Positions 1 to 9,056 of a stretch of DNA of 64,000 nt are shown in pieces (position 1 is the first letter of the stretch; each line of letters starts with the position of its first letter). The DNA is from Flavivirga aquatica (GTDB lineage: Bacteria > Bacteroidota > Bacteroidia > Flavobacteriales > Flavobacteriaceae): NCBI RefSeq assembly GCF_001747085.1, contig NZ_MDJD01000054.1:124001-188000 (forward strand), read 5' to 3'. A program made the translations under genes and the position numbers. The notes below the pieces were generated by a model that did not search any database, was not told the DNA's origin, and worked only from the letters and a program-made list of their open reading frames with translations.

Positions 1-1
1 C

Positions 2-1438
2 ATATTTATACCTCTATACCACCGCCTTAAAGTATATACAGCTTACGAGTTTTTAGAGAATAGATTCGATTTAAAAACACGAACCTTAGCAGCTATTTTA
101 TTTTTAATTCAGCGTGGCTTAGCCGCAGGAATTACCATTTTTGCACCAGCTATAATCTTATCGGTAGTTTTAGGTTGGGATTTACTCACCCTAAACATCA
201 TTATTGGTCTACTAGTAATCATTTATACCGTTTCTGGAGGTACACGTGCAGTAAACGTCACCCAAAAACACCAAATGGTTGTTATTTTTATAGGTATGTT
301 AGTCGCTTTCTTTTTAATAGTTAGTAAACTTCCTCAAGACATCACATTTAGCAAAGCCATACAAATTGCAGGAGCTAGTGGTAAAATGGAAGTTTTAGAC
401 TTTTCATTTAACTTGAATAATAGATATACCTTTTGGAGTGGTATTATTGGAGGTACGTTTTTAATGTTATCTTATTTTGGGACAGACCAAAGTCAAGTAC
501 AACGTTACCTATCTGGTAAATCTGTTAAAGAAATGCAACTCGGTTTAATTTTTAATGGCTTATTAAAAATACCTATGCAATTCTTTATTCTACTAGTTGG
601 TGTAATGGTTTTTGTATTCTATCAATTTAATAAAGCACCCGTTAATTTTAACCCAACAGCAACAGAGGTTGTTTTAAATTCTGAATACGCCGAAGATTTT
701 AAAACCCTTCAAAAAGAACAGCAAGATATTTTTAATGATAAACAAAAAATCATTAGTTCATTTATTAAATCTGAAAACCCTGAAGCTGCCAAATACATTT
801 CAATAGCTAATGAAGCAAACGATGAAATCAGGAAAGAAGCTAGAGTATTAATAGACAAAGCCTCTGAAGCTCAAAATATAAAAGTAGAGAGTAATGATAA
901 AGATTATGTGTTTATTCACTTTATTTTAAACAATTTACCACGAGGTTTAATAGGCTTACTTTTAGCTGTTATTTTAAGTGCTGCCATGTCTAGTACAGCT
1001 AGTGAATTAAATGCATTAGGGTCTACAACCACCATAGATTTATATAAACGTAATACCAGTAAAAAAACTGAAGAAGAGATGGTTAAAGCTTCTAGGTGGT
1101 TCACTTTTGCTTGGGGTATTATTGCCATTGGTGTAGCATGTATTGCTAATCTTGCTGAAAATTTAATTCAATTAGTAAATATTATAGGTTCTATTTTTTA
1201 TGGTAATGTTTTAGGTATTTTTCTATTGGCATTTTTCTTTAAATTCGTAAAAAGCAATGCCGTTTTTATAGGTGCCTTAATTACTCAAATTATAGTTATT
1301 GCTCTATATCTTTTAGATTTATACGACATAATTAACTTGCCTTTTTTATGGTTGAATTTTGTTGGCTGTGTTATCGTCATGGCTATTGCATATATACTTC
1401 AAACATTAACTCCAAAAGGAAAGATGGTTTCGGTGTGA
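2..1438 (+). CDS. Sodium:solute symporter (SSS family), 5'-partial
   Basis: This is the C-terminal 478 residues of a multi-pass inner-membrane Na+-coupled symporter; the frame is open to the left edge, so the start lies outside the window. The family-typical stretch RLKVYTAYEFLENRF is near the visible N-terminus, and the SSS core segment AMSSTASELNALGSTTTIDLY lies before the last transmembrane helices. Between two membrane segments there is a charged, helical insertion of roughly 85 residues (about positions 660-900 of the window) that is not part of the core fold. It ends in TGA and is followed by a hairpin terminator. The substrate cannot be read from the sequence; sugars, sialic acid, proline or similar solutes are all possible. 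Confidence 0.9.
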   Translation: MFIPLYHRLKVYTAYEFLENRFDLKTRTLAAILFLIQRGLAAGITIFAPAIILSVVLGWDLLTLNIIIGLLVIIYTVSGGTRAVNVTQKHQMVVIFIGMLVAFFLIVSKLPQDITFSKAIQIAGASGKMEVLDFSFNLNNRYTFWSGIIGGTFLMLSYFGTDQSQVQRYLSGKSVKEMQLGLIFNGLLKIPMQFFILLVGVMVFVFYQFNKAPVNFNPTATEVVLNSEYAEDFKTLQKEQQDIFNDKQKIISSFIKSENPEAAKYISIANEANDEIRKEARVLIDKASEAQNIKVESNDKDYVFIHFILNNLPRGLIGLLLAVILSAAMSSTASELNALGSTTTIDLYKRNTSKKTEEEMVKASRWFTFAWGIIAIGVACIANLAENLIQLVNIIGSIFYGNVLGIFLLAFFFKFVKSNAVFIGALITQIIVIALYLLDLYDIINLPFLWLNFVGCVIVMAIAYILQTLTPKGKMVSV

Positions 1439-1499
1439 TAATATGTTAGTATAGGGTTTACTGTTTTGAGGAATTTATTTTCTCTTTAAGAAATATGCG

Positions 1500-1532
1500 A
1501 AAAAGCTACTTTATTTTATAGGTAGCTTTTTT
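1500..1532 (+). terminator. Rho-independent terminator of the symporter gene
   Basis: A 10 bp stem (AAAAAGCTAC / GTAGCTTTTT) with a 12-base AT-rich loop is followed by a T-run, about 60 bases after the symporter stop. Confidence 0.75.
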
Positions 1533-1612
1533 GTTTTGGTATTTTTTACTCATATTGTCGATAGTTAGAATTATTAGGCTTAATTGTCTTAGCTCAATTG
1601 GTATAATACCAA

Positions 1613-2350
1613 TTATAATTTAAAACAATCCTTAAAGGTATTTATATAAAATTCAGATTTAACAATACTGATTATGTTTTCATTATTAATTTCAGTTTTT
1701 ACAGTTTTATTTAACCAGAGTTTAAGTTCTTTAATATTATCAAAAGTTTTATTTTTAAATTGTTCTTTGAGATATTGCCATACTTTCTCACAAGGGTTGA
1801 GCTCTGGAGAATATGGCGGTATTCTAATAAGTTTAATATTATCTGGGAGGTTTATGTTTTTAGTAGAATGAAACCCTGCATTATCAATAATCACAATTTT
1901 TAATTCCTCAGGATTGTGTTGCGAAAATGCTTTAAGATAAGCTTCAAATATAAGGGTATCTACACCTTCTACTTCCCAAGTAAAATGACTTCCATCGATA
2001 GGAGAATAACTTCCGTATAAATCGTGTTTTTAAAAGCTTGTTGATAATTTACTATGGGTTTTACCCCTTGAGCTGTCAGGACTGTCCCTACATGAGTCAT
2101 CATGCCAAATCTACTTTCATCTTGAAAATAAAGATTGAAGGATTTATAATCTTTATTAAGACTTAATCTTAATTGTTTTAGAAAATTAGGAAGTTTTTTT
2201 AAAGACCGATAGGGCTTGTTTTTCTTGTTTATAATGTGATTTTCTTGGATGCTTTTTCTTGATTTTAAAATGACGTATTAAATAAGCTCTTAAAGTCTGA
2301 TAGTTAATTGTTTGATTGTGGTATTCCTTAACCCAATCTACAGCGTGCCA
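1613..2350 (-). pseudogene. IS630-family transposase remnant
   Basis: Fragments of an IS630-type DDE transposase are spread over different frames. The 5' part (about 2350 down to 2186) holds a helical segment beginning VKEYHNQTINYQTLRAYLIR. The next part holds the first catalytic Asp in FQDESRFGMMTHVGT. The 3' part (1894-1613) holds the second Asp in IIDNAGFHS and the Glu in PPYSPELNPCEKVW. A frameshift lies near 2030, and the N-terminal helix-turn-helix is missing, so the element is dead. The left end abuts a short palindromic AT-rich sequence (TAATACCAATTATAATT, near 1606). The right end runs directly into a truncated lipoprotein gene, suggesting insertion followed by deletion. Confidence 0.85.
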
Positions 2351-2748
2351 ATATCCTAATATTAGTATTATTTTTTGCTTCAATTACGAGTTGTGTGACG
2401 AAAAGAATTAGTAGACCTTATATTATTGGAAATATTTATGATGAAAATACTCATGAAAAAATTGGTAGAGTACAAATTATTACTTGGAATAATAAAACAG
2501 AAGATTATTATACAGAAACAGTCAGTAACAAAAATGGCTTCTTTAATCTTTTACAAATTAGTTACATAGACAAACTTGCAATTGGAGGAGAAGCTCCAAT
2601 GGGATTTTATAGTTTCATTTTAAAAAAGAAAGGTTATCATGAAAAACAAATTGAATCAAAAAGCAAACATGGATTTACAAAAGATACAATTAGATATGAT
2701 TCTATTTTTTTAACGCCAATAAACAAAACGCTACCTAATAGCCTCTAA
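2332..2748 (+). pseudogene. 5'-truncated lipoprotein with carboxypeptidase-regulatory-like domain
   Basis: Reading back from the apparent GTG at 2395, the frame stays open to 2332 and encodes a hydrophobic run ending in a lipobox (ILILVLFFASITSC), but no Met or usable start remains. The signal peptide start appears to have been removed at the junction with the IS630 remnant. The mature part looks like a CarboxypepD_reg-type beta-sandwich (IGNIYDENTHEKIGRVQI). It is the first of three related small lipoprotein genes in a row here. It could still be translated from GTG 2395 as a cytosolic fragment, but that is unlikely to be functional. Confidence 0.65.
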
Positions 2749-2856
2749 TATGAAAACCTTAGTCTAGTATTCAAAAATTAACTTAAGTCATTTTTTTACA
2801 ATTGCTCATGAGAAAGATGTATTATTTCTAATATGGTTAACAAAAACAAATTTTAA

Positions 2857-3130
2857 ATGAAAAATATAACCTTTTTATTATTCATAGTTCTATTTGTTAG
2901 TTGTAAAACAACTTATCATTCATACATATATGATATAGAATCAAAAACACCAATTGAAAATGTAAAAATATACAATCTTAATAGTTTAGTAGTAAAAACC
3001 GATAGAAATGGATATTTTGAGATAAATAAAATTAAAGGAGGTGAATTATAGAGTTGTTATAATACCATCTATGAGTACTCAAAACGGGGAATTCATTGAA
3101 AAAAGTTTTACTGGAGATACAATTTTTTAA
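2857..3130 (+). pseudogene. Small lipoprotein, frameshifted
   Basis: It starts with a clear lipoprotein signal (MKNITFLLFIVLFVSC, Cys16) followed by a carboxypeptidase-regulatory-like segment (YDIESKTPIENVKIYN, then TDRNGYFEIN). The first frame stops at 3051. The expected continuation (YRVVIIPSMSTQNGEFIEKS) is present in another frame and ends at 3130, so a single-base indel near 3047 explains the break. It would be an outer-membrane-anchored envelope protein of unknown role. Confidence 0.65.
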
Positions 3131-3200
3131 TTCACAATAAAAGAGAATACAATAAATATTATAACAATTAATAAAGTTATCTAATTATCTGTATAATTAA

Positions 3201-3419
3201 TATGAAAAATATAATAGAAAAAATTATTCGTTAACTGATAAATAAGGATATTTTAAAATAAACACCGTTGAAAATAATATAAAACGCTATTTAATTATTG
3301 AAAATGAAAATAAAATTATAGATTCTATTCAAGTAATAGAAACACAAGGAGGAGAAAAAATTAAACATAGTTTTATTCAAGGTAGAAGTGATACCTTATT
3401 TCTAAAAAGGAAACTATAG
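3201..3419 (+). pseudogene. Third decayed lipoprotein-like remnant
   Basis: One frame reads YEKYNRKNYSLTDK, then a stop, then GYFKINTVENNIKRYLIIEN and on to the TAG at 3417-3419. This is the same TDxxGYF-type pattern seen in the two preceding lipoproteins. There is no signal peptide and the frame carries an in-frame TAA, so this is a remnant. Confidence 0.5.
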
Positions 3420-3453
3420 CAGCGGTTAAATAATTTTATAAAAACTTTTCTCT

Positions 3454-4433
3454 ATGCAAAAACAAGATAAAACTATAAACTGGGGATTATTGGTTTGGGG
3501 AATATTGCTAACAAATTTGCTCAAGATTTATTAACAGTTGAAAATACTCAACTTTATGCAGTAGCCTCAAGATCCCAAGAAAAAGCAGACGCCTTTGCTG
3601 CAAAATATAGAGCTTCTAAAGCCTATAACAATTATGAAGCCTTAGCAAAAGACTCTAATATTGATGTCGTTTATATAGCAACTCCTCACCTATTACATAA
3701 AGAAAATACTCTTTTATGTTAAGAAAATGGCATAGCCGTTTTATGCGAAAAACCGTTTGCTATGAATACCGAAGAAGTAGCACAAATGATAAATAAAGCT
3801 AAATTCAAAAACGTATTACTTATGGAAGCACTTTGAACTTACTTTTTACCGCATTACCAATTTGTATTAAACAAATTAAAAAATGAAACTTATGGAAAAT
3901 TAACAAAAATAGAAGCCGATTTTGGCTTTTATAGAGCATTCAACAATAACTCAAGACTTTTTAATAAGTCTTGAGGCGGGGGCAGTTTATTAGATATTGG
4001 TATCTACCCTATTTTTGCAACCTTATCAACTTTGGGAATCCCAAAAACTATTGAAGCTCAAGCTTCTTTTTTTGATAATGGTGCAAATTCTTCTTGTAGT
4101 ATGGCTTTTAAGTATGATAATAACATAATTGCATTATTAAAAAGTACACTTCTCGAAGATACTCCTAAAGAAGCCATTTTTTATTGCGAAAAAGGAACTA
4201 TTAAAATTAATAAAAGCTTTTTTGCTCCTACTACAGTAACGATAGTCGCAGAAGAAAAAGCAGAGATCATAGATTTTAACTACACGACTATTGGTTATAA
4301 TTACGAAATTATTCATTTTAACCAACTACTACGCCAAGAAAAAACAGAAAGTAATATTATGTCTTTTGAGTTTAGTCTAGAACTCATAAAAACTCTTGAT
4401 CGTATTAGACATTTAATCGGTTTAAAATATTAA
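3454..4433 (+). pseudogene. Gfo/Idh/MocA-family NAD(P)-dependent oxidoreductase, inactivated
   Basis: The Rossmann motif GLGNIANKF, the segment YIATPHLLHKE, the family motif ALCEKPF-like VLCEKPFAMN and the catalytic-region motif GGGSLLDIGIYPI are all recognisable, so this was a full-length (about 325 aa) sugar or inositol dehydrogenase-type enzyme. It is broken by one frameshift in the G-run near 3482 and three in-frame stops: TAA at 3720 and two TGA (near 3835 and 3973) where Trp codons are expected (EAL-W-TYFLPHY; S-W-GGGSL). The last 133 codons are open from 4032. The stop changes all look like C:G to T:A transitions. Confidence 0.85.
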
Positions 4434-4486
4434 ATAACACTCTACTCATTTTAAAATTTTCTGCAAAATAAAACATAACTCATAAA

Positions 4487-4514
4487 AAAGCGCAACTTAT
4501 TTAAGTTGCGCTTT
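4487..4514. terminator. Bidirectional terminator between convergent genes
   Basis: A perfect 13 bp inverted repeat (AAAGCGCAACTTA / TAAGTTGCGCTTT) with a 2-base centre, flanked by A- and T-runs. It separates the dead oxidoreductase gene from the convergent DUF2911 gene. Confidence 0.8.
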
Positions 4515-4537
4515 AAATATTTACTAAATGTAGAAAA

Positions 4538-5386
4538 CTATTTAGCTCCCCATTCTTTAAGAGAATCTTTATTCATTTTTACATAATCAGCATTTCCGGC
4601 TTTTTCAGCACCAGCTAAAGATTTTTTAGCAGCAGCAATAGCTCCTTTTTTATCTCCTGCCTTAGCATGAATTAAAGATTGTTGTCTAAGCATCCAAAAA
4701 GGAGGATTATCTTTAGATATTTCAATGGCTTTATCAATCCAAGTTTTAGCTTTATTAATATCTTTACCTTCTTGTAAATAGTAAACAGCTGCCGAAAAAT
4801 AATCTCTAGCTCCTGGACCATTCATAACACTCTCTATACTAGCACTAACTCCTTTATCTGTAGGTACTTCAAAAGTAACACCAACATAAACATCTTCCCA
4901 TAATATTCCTAAAGCAGCAGATTTATTAGTTAGGTCATCAAATGTCATAGTAAAAGTTTCAATTTTCACAGGCATTTTAATAACATCAACAGTTGCTTTA
5001 GCAGCTACTTTAGTGTCATCCCATGTTTTTGGTGTTCCCCAATTATCAGCATCAGCATAAAATATTACTTCCCATGATTTTTCATTAGGCTTTGTAAAAA
5101 TAGCATAAGTCCCTGCTTTTAAAGTTTGTCCAGAAATAACTACTGCATCACTAAATGTAATTTTAGTATTAGCATTAGCTCCAGTTCTCCATAACTTTCC
5201 ATAAGGTACTAAGTTTCCAAAAATAGCTCTATCACGCATTGAAGGTCTCGAATATTCTAGAGTTACATCGGTTAAACCCACTTTCTGCTCTATTTTAGAA
5301 AACGGACTAGGTTGCGGTGTTTTAACTTGTGCATTCACAGTGCATACTGTTGCAAATGCTAATAACATAAATAGTAATTTTCTCAT
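4538..5386 (-). CDS. DUF2911 domain-containing exported protein
   Basis: A 282-residue protein with a cleavable signal peptide (MRKLLFMLLAFATVCTVNAQ). The DUF2911 domain spans about residues 25-180 and shows the usual features: PSPFSKIEQKVGLTDVTLEYSRPS near its start, then GKLWRTGANANTKITFSDAV and GTYAIFT. The C-terminal third is helical and TPR-like (KAKTWIDKAIEISKDNPPFW). The family is common in Bacteroidota envelopes and has no established activity. It is a single gene, divergent from the aquaporin. Confidence 0.9.
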   Translation of the reverse strand: MRKLLFMLLAFATVCTVNAQVKTPQPSPFSKIEQKVGLTDVTLEYSRPSMRDRAIFGNLVPYGKLWRTGANANTKITFSDAVVISGQTLKAGTYAIFTKPNEKSWEVIFYADADNWGTPKTWDDTKVAAKATVDVIKMPVKIETFTMTFDDLTNKSAALGILWEDVYVGVTFEVPTDKGVSASIESVMNGPGARDYFSAAVYYLQEGKDINKAKTWIDKAIEISKDNPPFWMLRQQSLIHAKAGDKKGAIAAAKKSLAGAEKAGNADYVKMNKDSLKEWGAK

Positions 5387-5624
5387 TTTGATTTTTTATT
5401 TAATAATACAGATTAATTATTTGTGGTATAAATTTACGCATACAAATTTCGTTAAATGTTAACAAAACCTTAAAATAAGTCATCGTATATTTGCTCAATA
5501 ATAATTTTTGAATTACTAAAGAATTAGGTTTCTTATTTAGAATAATTTAGAACCGAAAGATTATATATTTTTTAATAAAAGCTATAGATATTCTTTCCTC
5601 ATTTAACATAAAAAATAAAAATAA

Positions 5625-6281
5625 ATGAAAGCATACTACGCAGAAATAATGGGCACATTTGCTATGGTATTTTGTGGTTGTGGAGCCATGACTATTAATG
5701 AAATAACCAACGGAAGTATTTCTCATGCAGGTGTTGCTATTACTTGGGGGCTTATTGTAATGACAATGATTTATGCCTTTGGAGATATTTCTGGAGCTCA
5801 CTTTAATCCTGCCGTGACCATAGCTTTTGCATTTGCAAAAAAATTCTCATGGAAAAAAGTTCCTAAATATATTTTAGCACAAGCCATTGGAGCTATTTTT
5901 GCTTGTTTTTTATTATGGTTTTTATTTCCAGAAAGTCAGTTTTTAGGAGAAACAACTCCTGCTCAAGGTTTTTTGCCATATAAAGCAGCTATTCTAGAAT
6001 TTATATTAACATTCTTCCTTATGGTAGTTATTATAAATGTATCTACTGGTAGTAAAGAAATTGGTACTATGGCTGCTATAGCTGTTGGAGGCGTTATTCT
6101 TTTAGAAGCCATGTTTGCTGGTCCAATGACAAAAGCATCTATGAACCCAATTCGTTCTATAGCGCCTGCTATATTTACTGGTAATTTTCAATATTTATGG
6201 CTGTATATTTCTGCACCTATATTAGGAGCTATAATAGCAGTTTCTAGTTGTAAGCTTGTAAAAGACGAAAATTGTTGTTAA
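5625..6281 (+). CDS. MIP-family aquaporin-like channel
   Basis: A 218-residue six-helix membrane channel. The first half-helix motif is canonical (SGAHFNPAVTIAFA). The second is altered to NPI (KASMNPIRSIAPAIF) instead of NPA. The C-terminus ends in a Cys-rich tail (SSCKLVKDENCC). NPV/NPI variants of the second box occur in some bacterial MIPs, including ones handling arsenite or other small neutral solutes, but no ars genes are next to it. Water or small-solute conduction is inferred from the family. It is preceded by a 238-base divergent intergenic region. Confidence 0.88.
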   Translation: MKAYYAEIMGTFAMVFCGCGAMTINEITNGSISHAGVAITWGLIVMTMIYAFGDISGAHFNPAVTIAFAFAKKFSWKKVPKYILAQAIGAIFACFLLWFLFPESQFLGETTPAQGFLPYKAAILEFILTFFLMVVIINVSTGSKEIGTMAAIAVGGVILLEAMFAGPMTKASMNPIRSIAPAIFTGNFQYLWLYISAPILGAIIAVSSCKLVKDENCC

Positions 6282-6356
6282 CAAACTAGTTAGTAAGTAT
6301 TCTATTTTTATTTAGTTTAATTTAAACGTTTTATATCTTTAACATAAAGCATTTAA

Positions 6357-7778
6357 ATGAAAATTCTCGTTACAGGAGCTACAGGTTATATAGGTAAACG
6401 TTTAATACCCATTCTTATAAACAAAGGTAATCGTGTTATTTGTGTAGTACGAGATAAATTACGTGCTGAAAAGAGTTATTTTGAAGAAGAACTCATTGAG
6501 ATTATTGAAGTAGATTTTTTAAAACCTAAAACACTTAAAAATATTCCAAAAGACATAGATGTAGCTTACTATTTAATCCATTCAATGTCTAATGCTTCAA
6601 AAGATTTTGAAGCTCTTGAAAAAAGCTGTGCAACTCATTTTAAGTCGTATTTAGAAACGACAAATGTTAAGCAAGTTATTTACCTAAGCGGTATTACAAA
6701 CGAAAAACAACTCTCAAAACATTTACGTTCAAGAAAAGAAGTTGAAAACACTTTAGCATCAAAAAAATACGCACTAACAACTTTTAAAGCAGGTATTATT
6801 GTTGGTTCAGGGAGTTCATCGTTTGAAATTATTAGAGATTTAGTAGAAAAACTCCCCTTTATGATTGCTCCAAAATGGCTGAATACAAAAACGCAACCAT
6901 TAGCAGTTAGAGATATTTTATCTTTTTTGCATGCAGCTGCAGGAAATAAATCTATTTACAACACCTCACACGATGTGTTTGGATCAGAAATATTGACCTA
7001 CAAAGACATGCTACTTCAATTTGCAAAAATTAGAGGTTTAAAAAGATACATCTTTACAGTACCTATAATGACACCCAAGCTTTCATCTTACTGGTTATAT
7101 TTTGTAACCTCGACTTCATATAAACTAGCAACATCATTAGTAGATAGTATGGGAGTACAAATTATTGGTAAATCAAGTAAAATAAACCAAATATTAAATG
7201 TAACGCCTTTAACCTACAAACAAGCTGTAGAATTAGCTTTTGAAAAAATAGAACAAAATAGTATTGTTTCTAGTTGGAAAGATTCTATAATTAGTAGTGG
7301 CAGATTAAAAAATAATTTACACAAATACGTAAATGTGCCTAAATATGGATGCTTTAAAGATTATAAGGAACAAAAAGTAAATAATCCTAAAAAAACAATT
7401 GATAAAATTTGGAGTATTGGAGGCACTACAGGCTGGTATTACGGTACGTTTCTATGGCGGATTAGAGGATACATTGATAAACTTTTTGGAGGTATAGGTT
7501 TAAGAAGAGGACGTACTAGTTCTATAAATTTGAATGCTGGTGATGCATTAGACTTCTGGAGGGTTATTTTTGCCAACAAAGAACAACAAAAGCTCCTACT
7601 CTATGCAGAAATGAGGCTACCTGGTGAAGCTTGGTTAGAATTTAAAATTGAGGGTAACATCTTAAAGCAAACAGCAACATTTAGACCTCGTGGTCTTGCT
7701 GGTCGCCTATACTGGTATAGTGTACTTCCTTTCCATGGGTTTATTTTTAAAGGAATGATAAAAAAACTTTCTCAATAA
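6357..7778 (+). CDS. SDR-family NAD(P)-binding protein with C-terminal DUF2867
   Basis: A 473-residue protein. Residues 1-300 form an atypical/extended SDR Rossmann domain with the nucleotide loop GATGYIGKR at positions 7-15. The C-terminal part (about 330-473) is a DUF2867 domain (DALDFWRVIFANKEQQKLLL, then GEAWLEFKI and FRPRGLAGRLYWYSVLPFH). The two-domain architecture is common in bacteria and its substrate is unknown. It lies 75 bases after the aquaporin gene and could be co-transcribed with it. Confidence 0.88.
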   Translation: MKILVTGATGYIGKRLIPILINKGNRVICVVRDKLRAEKSYFEEELIEIIEVDFLKPKTLKNIPKDIDVAYYLIHSMSNASKDFEALEKSCATHFKSYLETTNVKQVIYLSGITNEKQLSKHLRSRKEVENTLASKKYALTTFKAGIIVGSGSSSFEIIRDLVEKLPFMIAPKWLNTKTQPLAVRDILSFLHAAAGNKSIYNTSHDVFGSEILTYKDMLLQFAKIRGLKRYIFTVPIMTPKLSSYWLYFVTSTSYKLATSLVDSMGVQIIGKSSKINQILNVTPLTYKQAVELAFEKIEQNSIVSSWKDSIISSGRLKNNLHKYVNVPKYGCFKDYKEQKVNNPKKTIDKIWSIGGTTGWYYGTFLWRIRGYIDKLFGGIGLRRGRTSSINLNAGDALDFWRVIFANKEQQKLLLYAEMRLPGEAWLEFKIEGNILKQTATFRPRGLAGRLYWYSVLPFHGFIFKGMIKKLSQ

Positions 7779-8139
7779 CTAAACTAATAAATATATAATA
7801 TTTTTGTTTAACATTTTTATTAATTAATTAAACATTTTGTATATTTGATATCATTAATTGTTCTTAATTCTAGATTTAGTAATATAGAAATTATAAATAA
7901 TTTCATTAAAAAAGAGATTAAGTCTAATGAGATTAAAACAAACTTAATTTAATATTGCTCTAAATGAAAATTAGCATAATTCACCTAAAAACAGTAAAAA
8001 ACACGCTAAAAATATTAATTTCAATAAAAAATAATTAAAAAAGTGAATATTTGTGAGAATTTATTATATTGTCATATTGTGAATTAAATACAAAATTTAT
8101 TTACATATAAACAACTATTTTAGACTAAACATTAAGGAT
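7779..8139. other. AT-rich intergenic region upstream of the light/oxidative-stress operon
   Basis: This 361-base stretch has no supportable gene. It must hold the promoter of the operon starting at 8140. A TATATTTG -7-like box is present at 7840-7847 but has no good -33 element 19 bases upstream, so no promoter is called. Confidence 0.5.
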
Positions 8140-8355
8140 ATGGAACTTATTGAAAGAGCGGTAGAATTTGAACAACGTAAACATACATTTAAAACAACTA
8201 GTGAACGCATAAAAGCATCAAGAGAGGTTAAAGACCTTATTTTAAGCTTAAATGACATATACAAAAAAGGGAAAGACCAAGACATTATGGATTTAATGAA
8301 ACGTCTTACTGCTGTTAAACAAAAAATTGAAAAGCGCCTTAAAGGGCGGCCATAA
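8140..8355 (+). CDS. Small conserved-looking charged protein, first gene of the photolyase operon
   Basis: A 71-residue, highly charged, helix-rich protein with no signal peptide or membrane segment (for example TSERIKASREVKDLILSLN and LMKRLTAVKQKIEKRLKG). No family is recognised with confidence. It starts 14 bases before the SDR gene on the same strand, so it most likely belongs to the same transcript. It resembles the other tiny helical protein of this operon (9599-9766) in size and character but not obviously in sequence. Confidence 0.7.
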   Translation: MELIERAVEFEQRKHTFKTTSERIKASREVKDLILSLNDIYKKGKDQDIMDLMKRLTAVKQKIEKRLKGRP

Positions 8356-8369
8356 ATCTTAAATAATAA

Positions 8370-9053
8370 ATGAAAACAATTATAGTAGTTGGAGGAAGCA
8401 AAGGAATAGGACAAGCTACAGTTACAAAACTACTTAAACATTGTAATGTTGTTAATATTAGTAGAACTGTTCCAAAGCTAACACACGAAAATTTAACACA
8501 CTATAGTTGTAACATTAGAACTGACAACTTACCTCATATTGATGATGTTGATGGTATAGTATACTGCCCTGGAAGTATTAATTTAAAACCTATAGATCGC
8601 TTGAGTCTTGATGATTTCAAAAATGATTTTGAAATCAATGTTTTAGGGGCTGTAAAAACAATTCAAAAATATTTATCCGTACTAAAAAAAGGTAATAAAC
8701 CAGCTATCGTTCTTTTTAGTACAGTAGCTGCAAAATTAGGCATGCCCTTTCACGCCAGTATAGCAGCATCAAAATCAAGTATAGAAGGCTTAGTAAAATC
8801 ATTAGGAGCAGAATTAGCTCCAACTATTCGCATTAATGCGATAGCACCAACTATTACAAATACACAACTAGCTTCAAAGCTTTTGCGTAATGAAAAGATA
8901 GTTAAAAATATAACCGAAAGACATCCTCTAAAAAGAATACTAAACCCTGAAGAGGTTGCTGACATGACAGACTTCTTACTATCAAATAAAGCAGCCTCAA
9001 TATCTGGACAAATATTTGAAATGGATTGTGGTATCGTAAGCTTTAAAATATAA
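8370..9053 (+). CDS. SDR-family oxidoreductase of the photolyase operon
   Basis: A 227-residue classical-size SDR with the cofactor loop GGSKGIG (residues 8-14), NVLGAV, the active-site Ser in LFSTVAA and the C-terminal GQIFEMDCG. The canonical YxxxK active site is changed: the Lys is kept (ASIAASK) but the position four residues before it is Ile, not Tyr. This appears to be typical of the photolyase-linked SDR subgroup, and it makes ordinary dehydrogenase chemistry doubtful. It sits 3 bases before the glutathione peroxidase gene. Confidence 0.88.
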   Translation: MKTIIVVGGSKGIGQATVTKLLKHCNVVNISRTVPKLTHENLTHYSCNIRTDNLPHIDDVDGIVYCPGSINLKPIDRLSLDDFKNDFEINVLGAVKTIQKYLSVLKKGNKPAIVLFSTVAAKLGMPFHASIAASKSSIEGLVKSLGAELAPTIRINAIAPTITNTQLASKLLRNEKIVKNITERHPLKRILNPEEVADMTDFLLSNKAASISGQIFEMDCGIVSFKI

Positions 9054-9056
9054 ATT

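Noticed and set aside
3454-4433. TGA at expected Trp codons could mean TGA is decoded as Trp
   Set aside because: The same gene also has a TAA and a frameshift, and functional genes (tamB, the membrane acyltransferase, the N-monooxygenase) end with TGA in coupled ATGA overlaps.
7840-7847. TATATTTG as the promoter of the photolyase operon
   Set aside because: There is no TTG/TTTG element at the right distance upstream, and the site is nearly 300 bases from the first gene.
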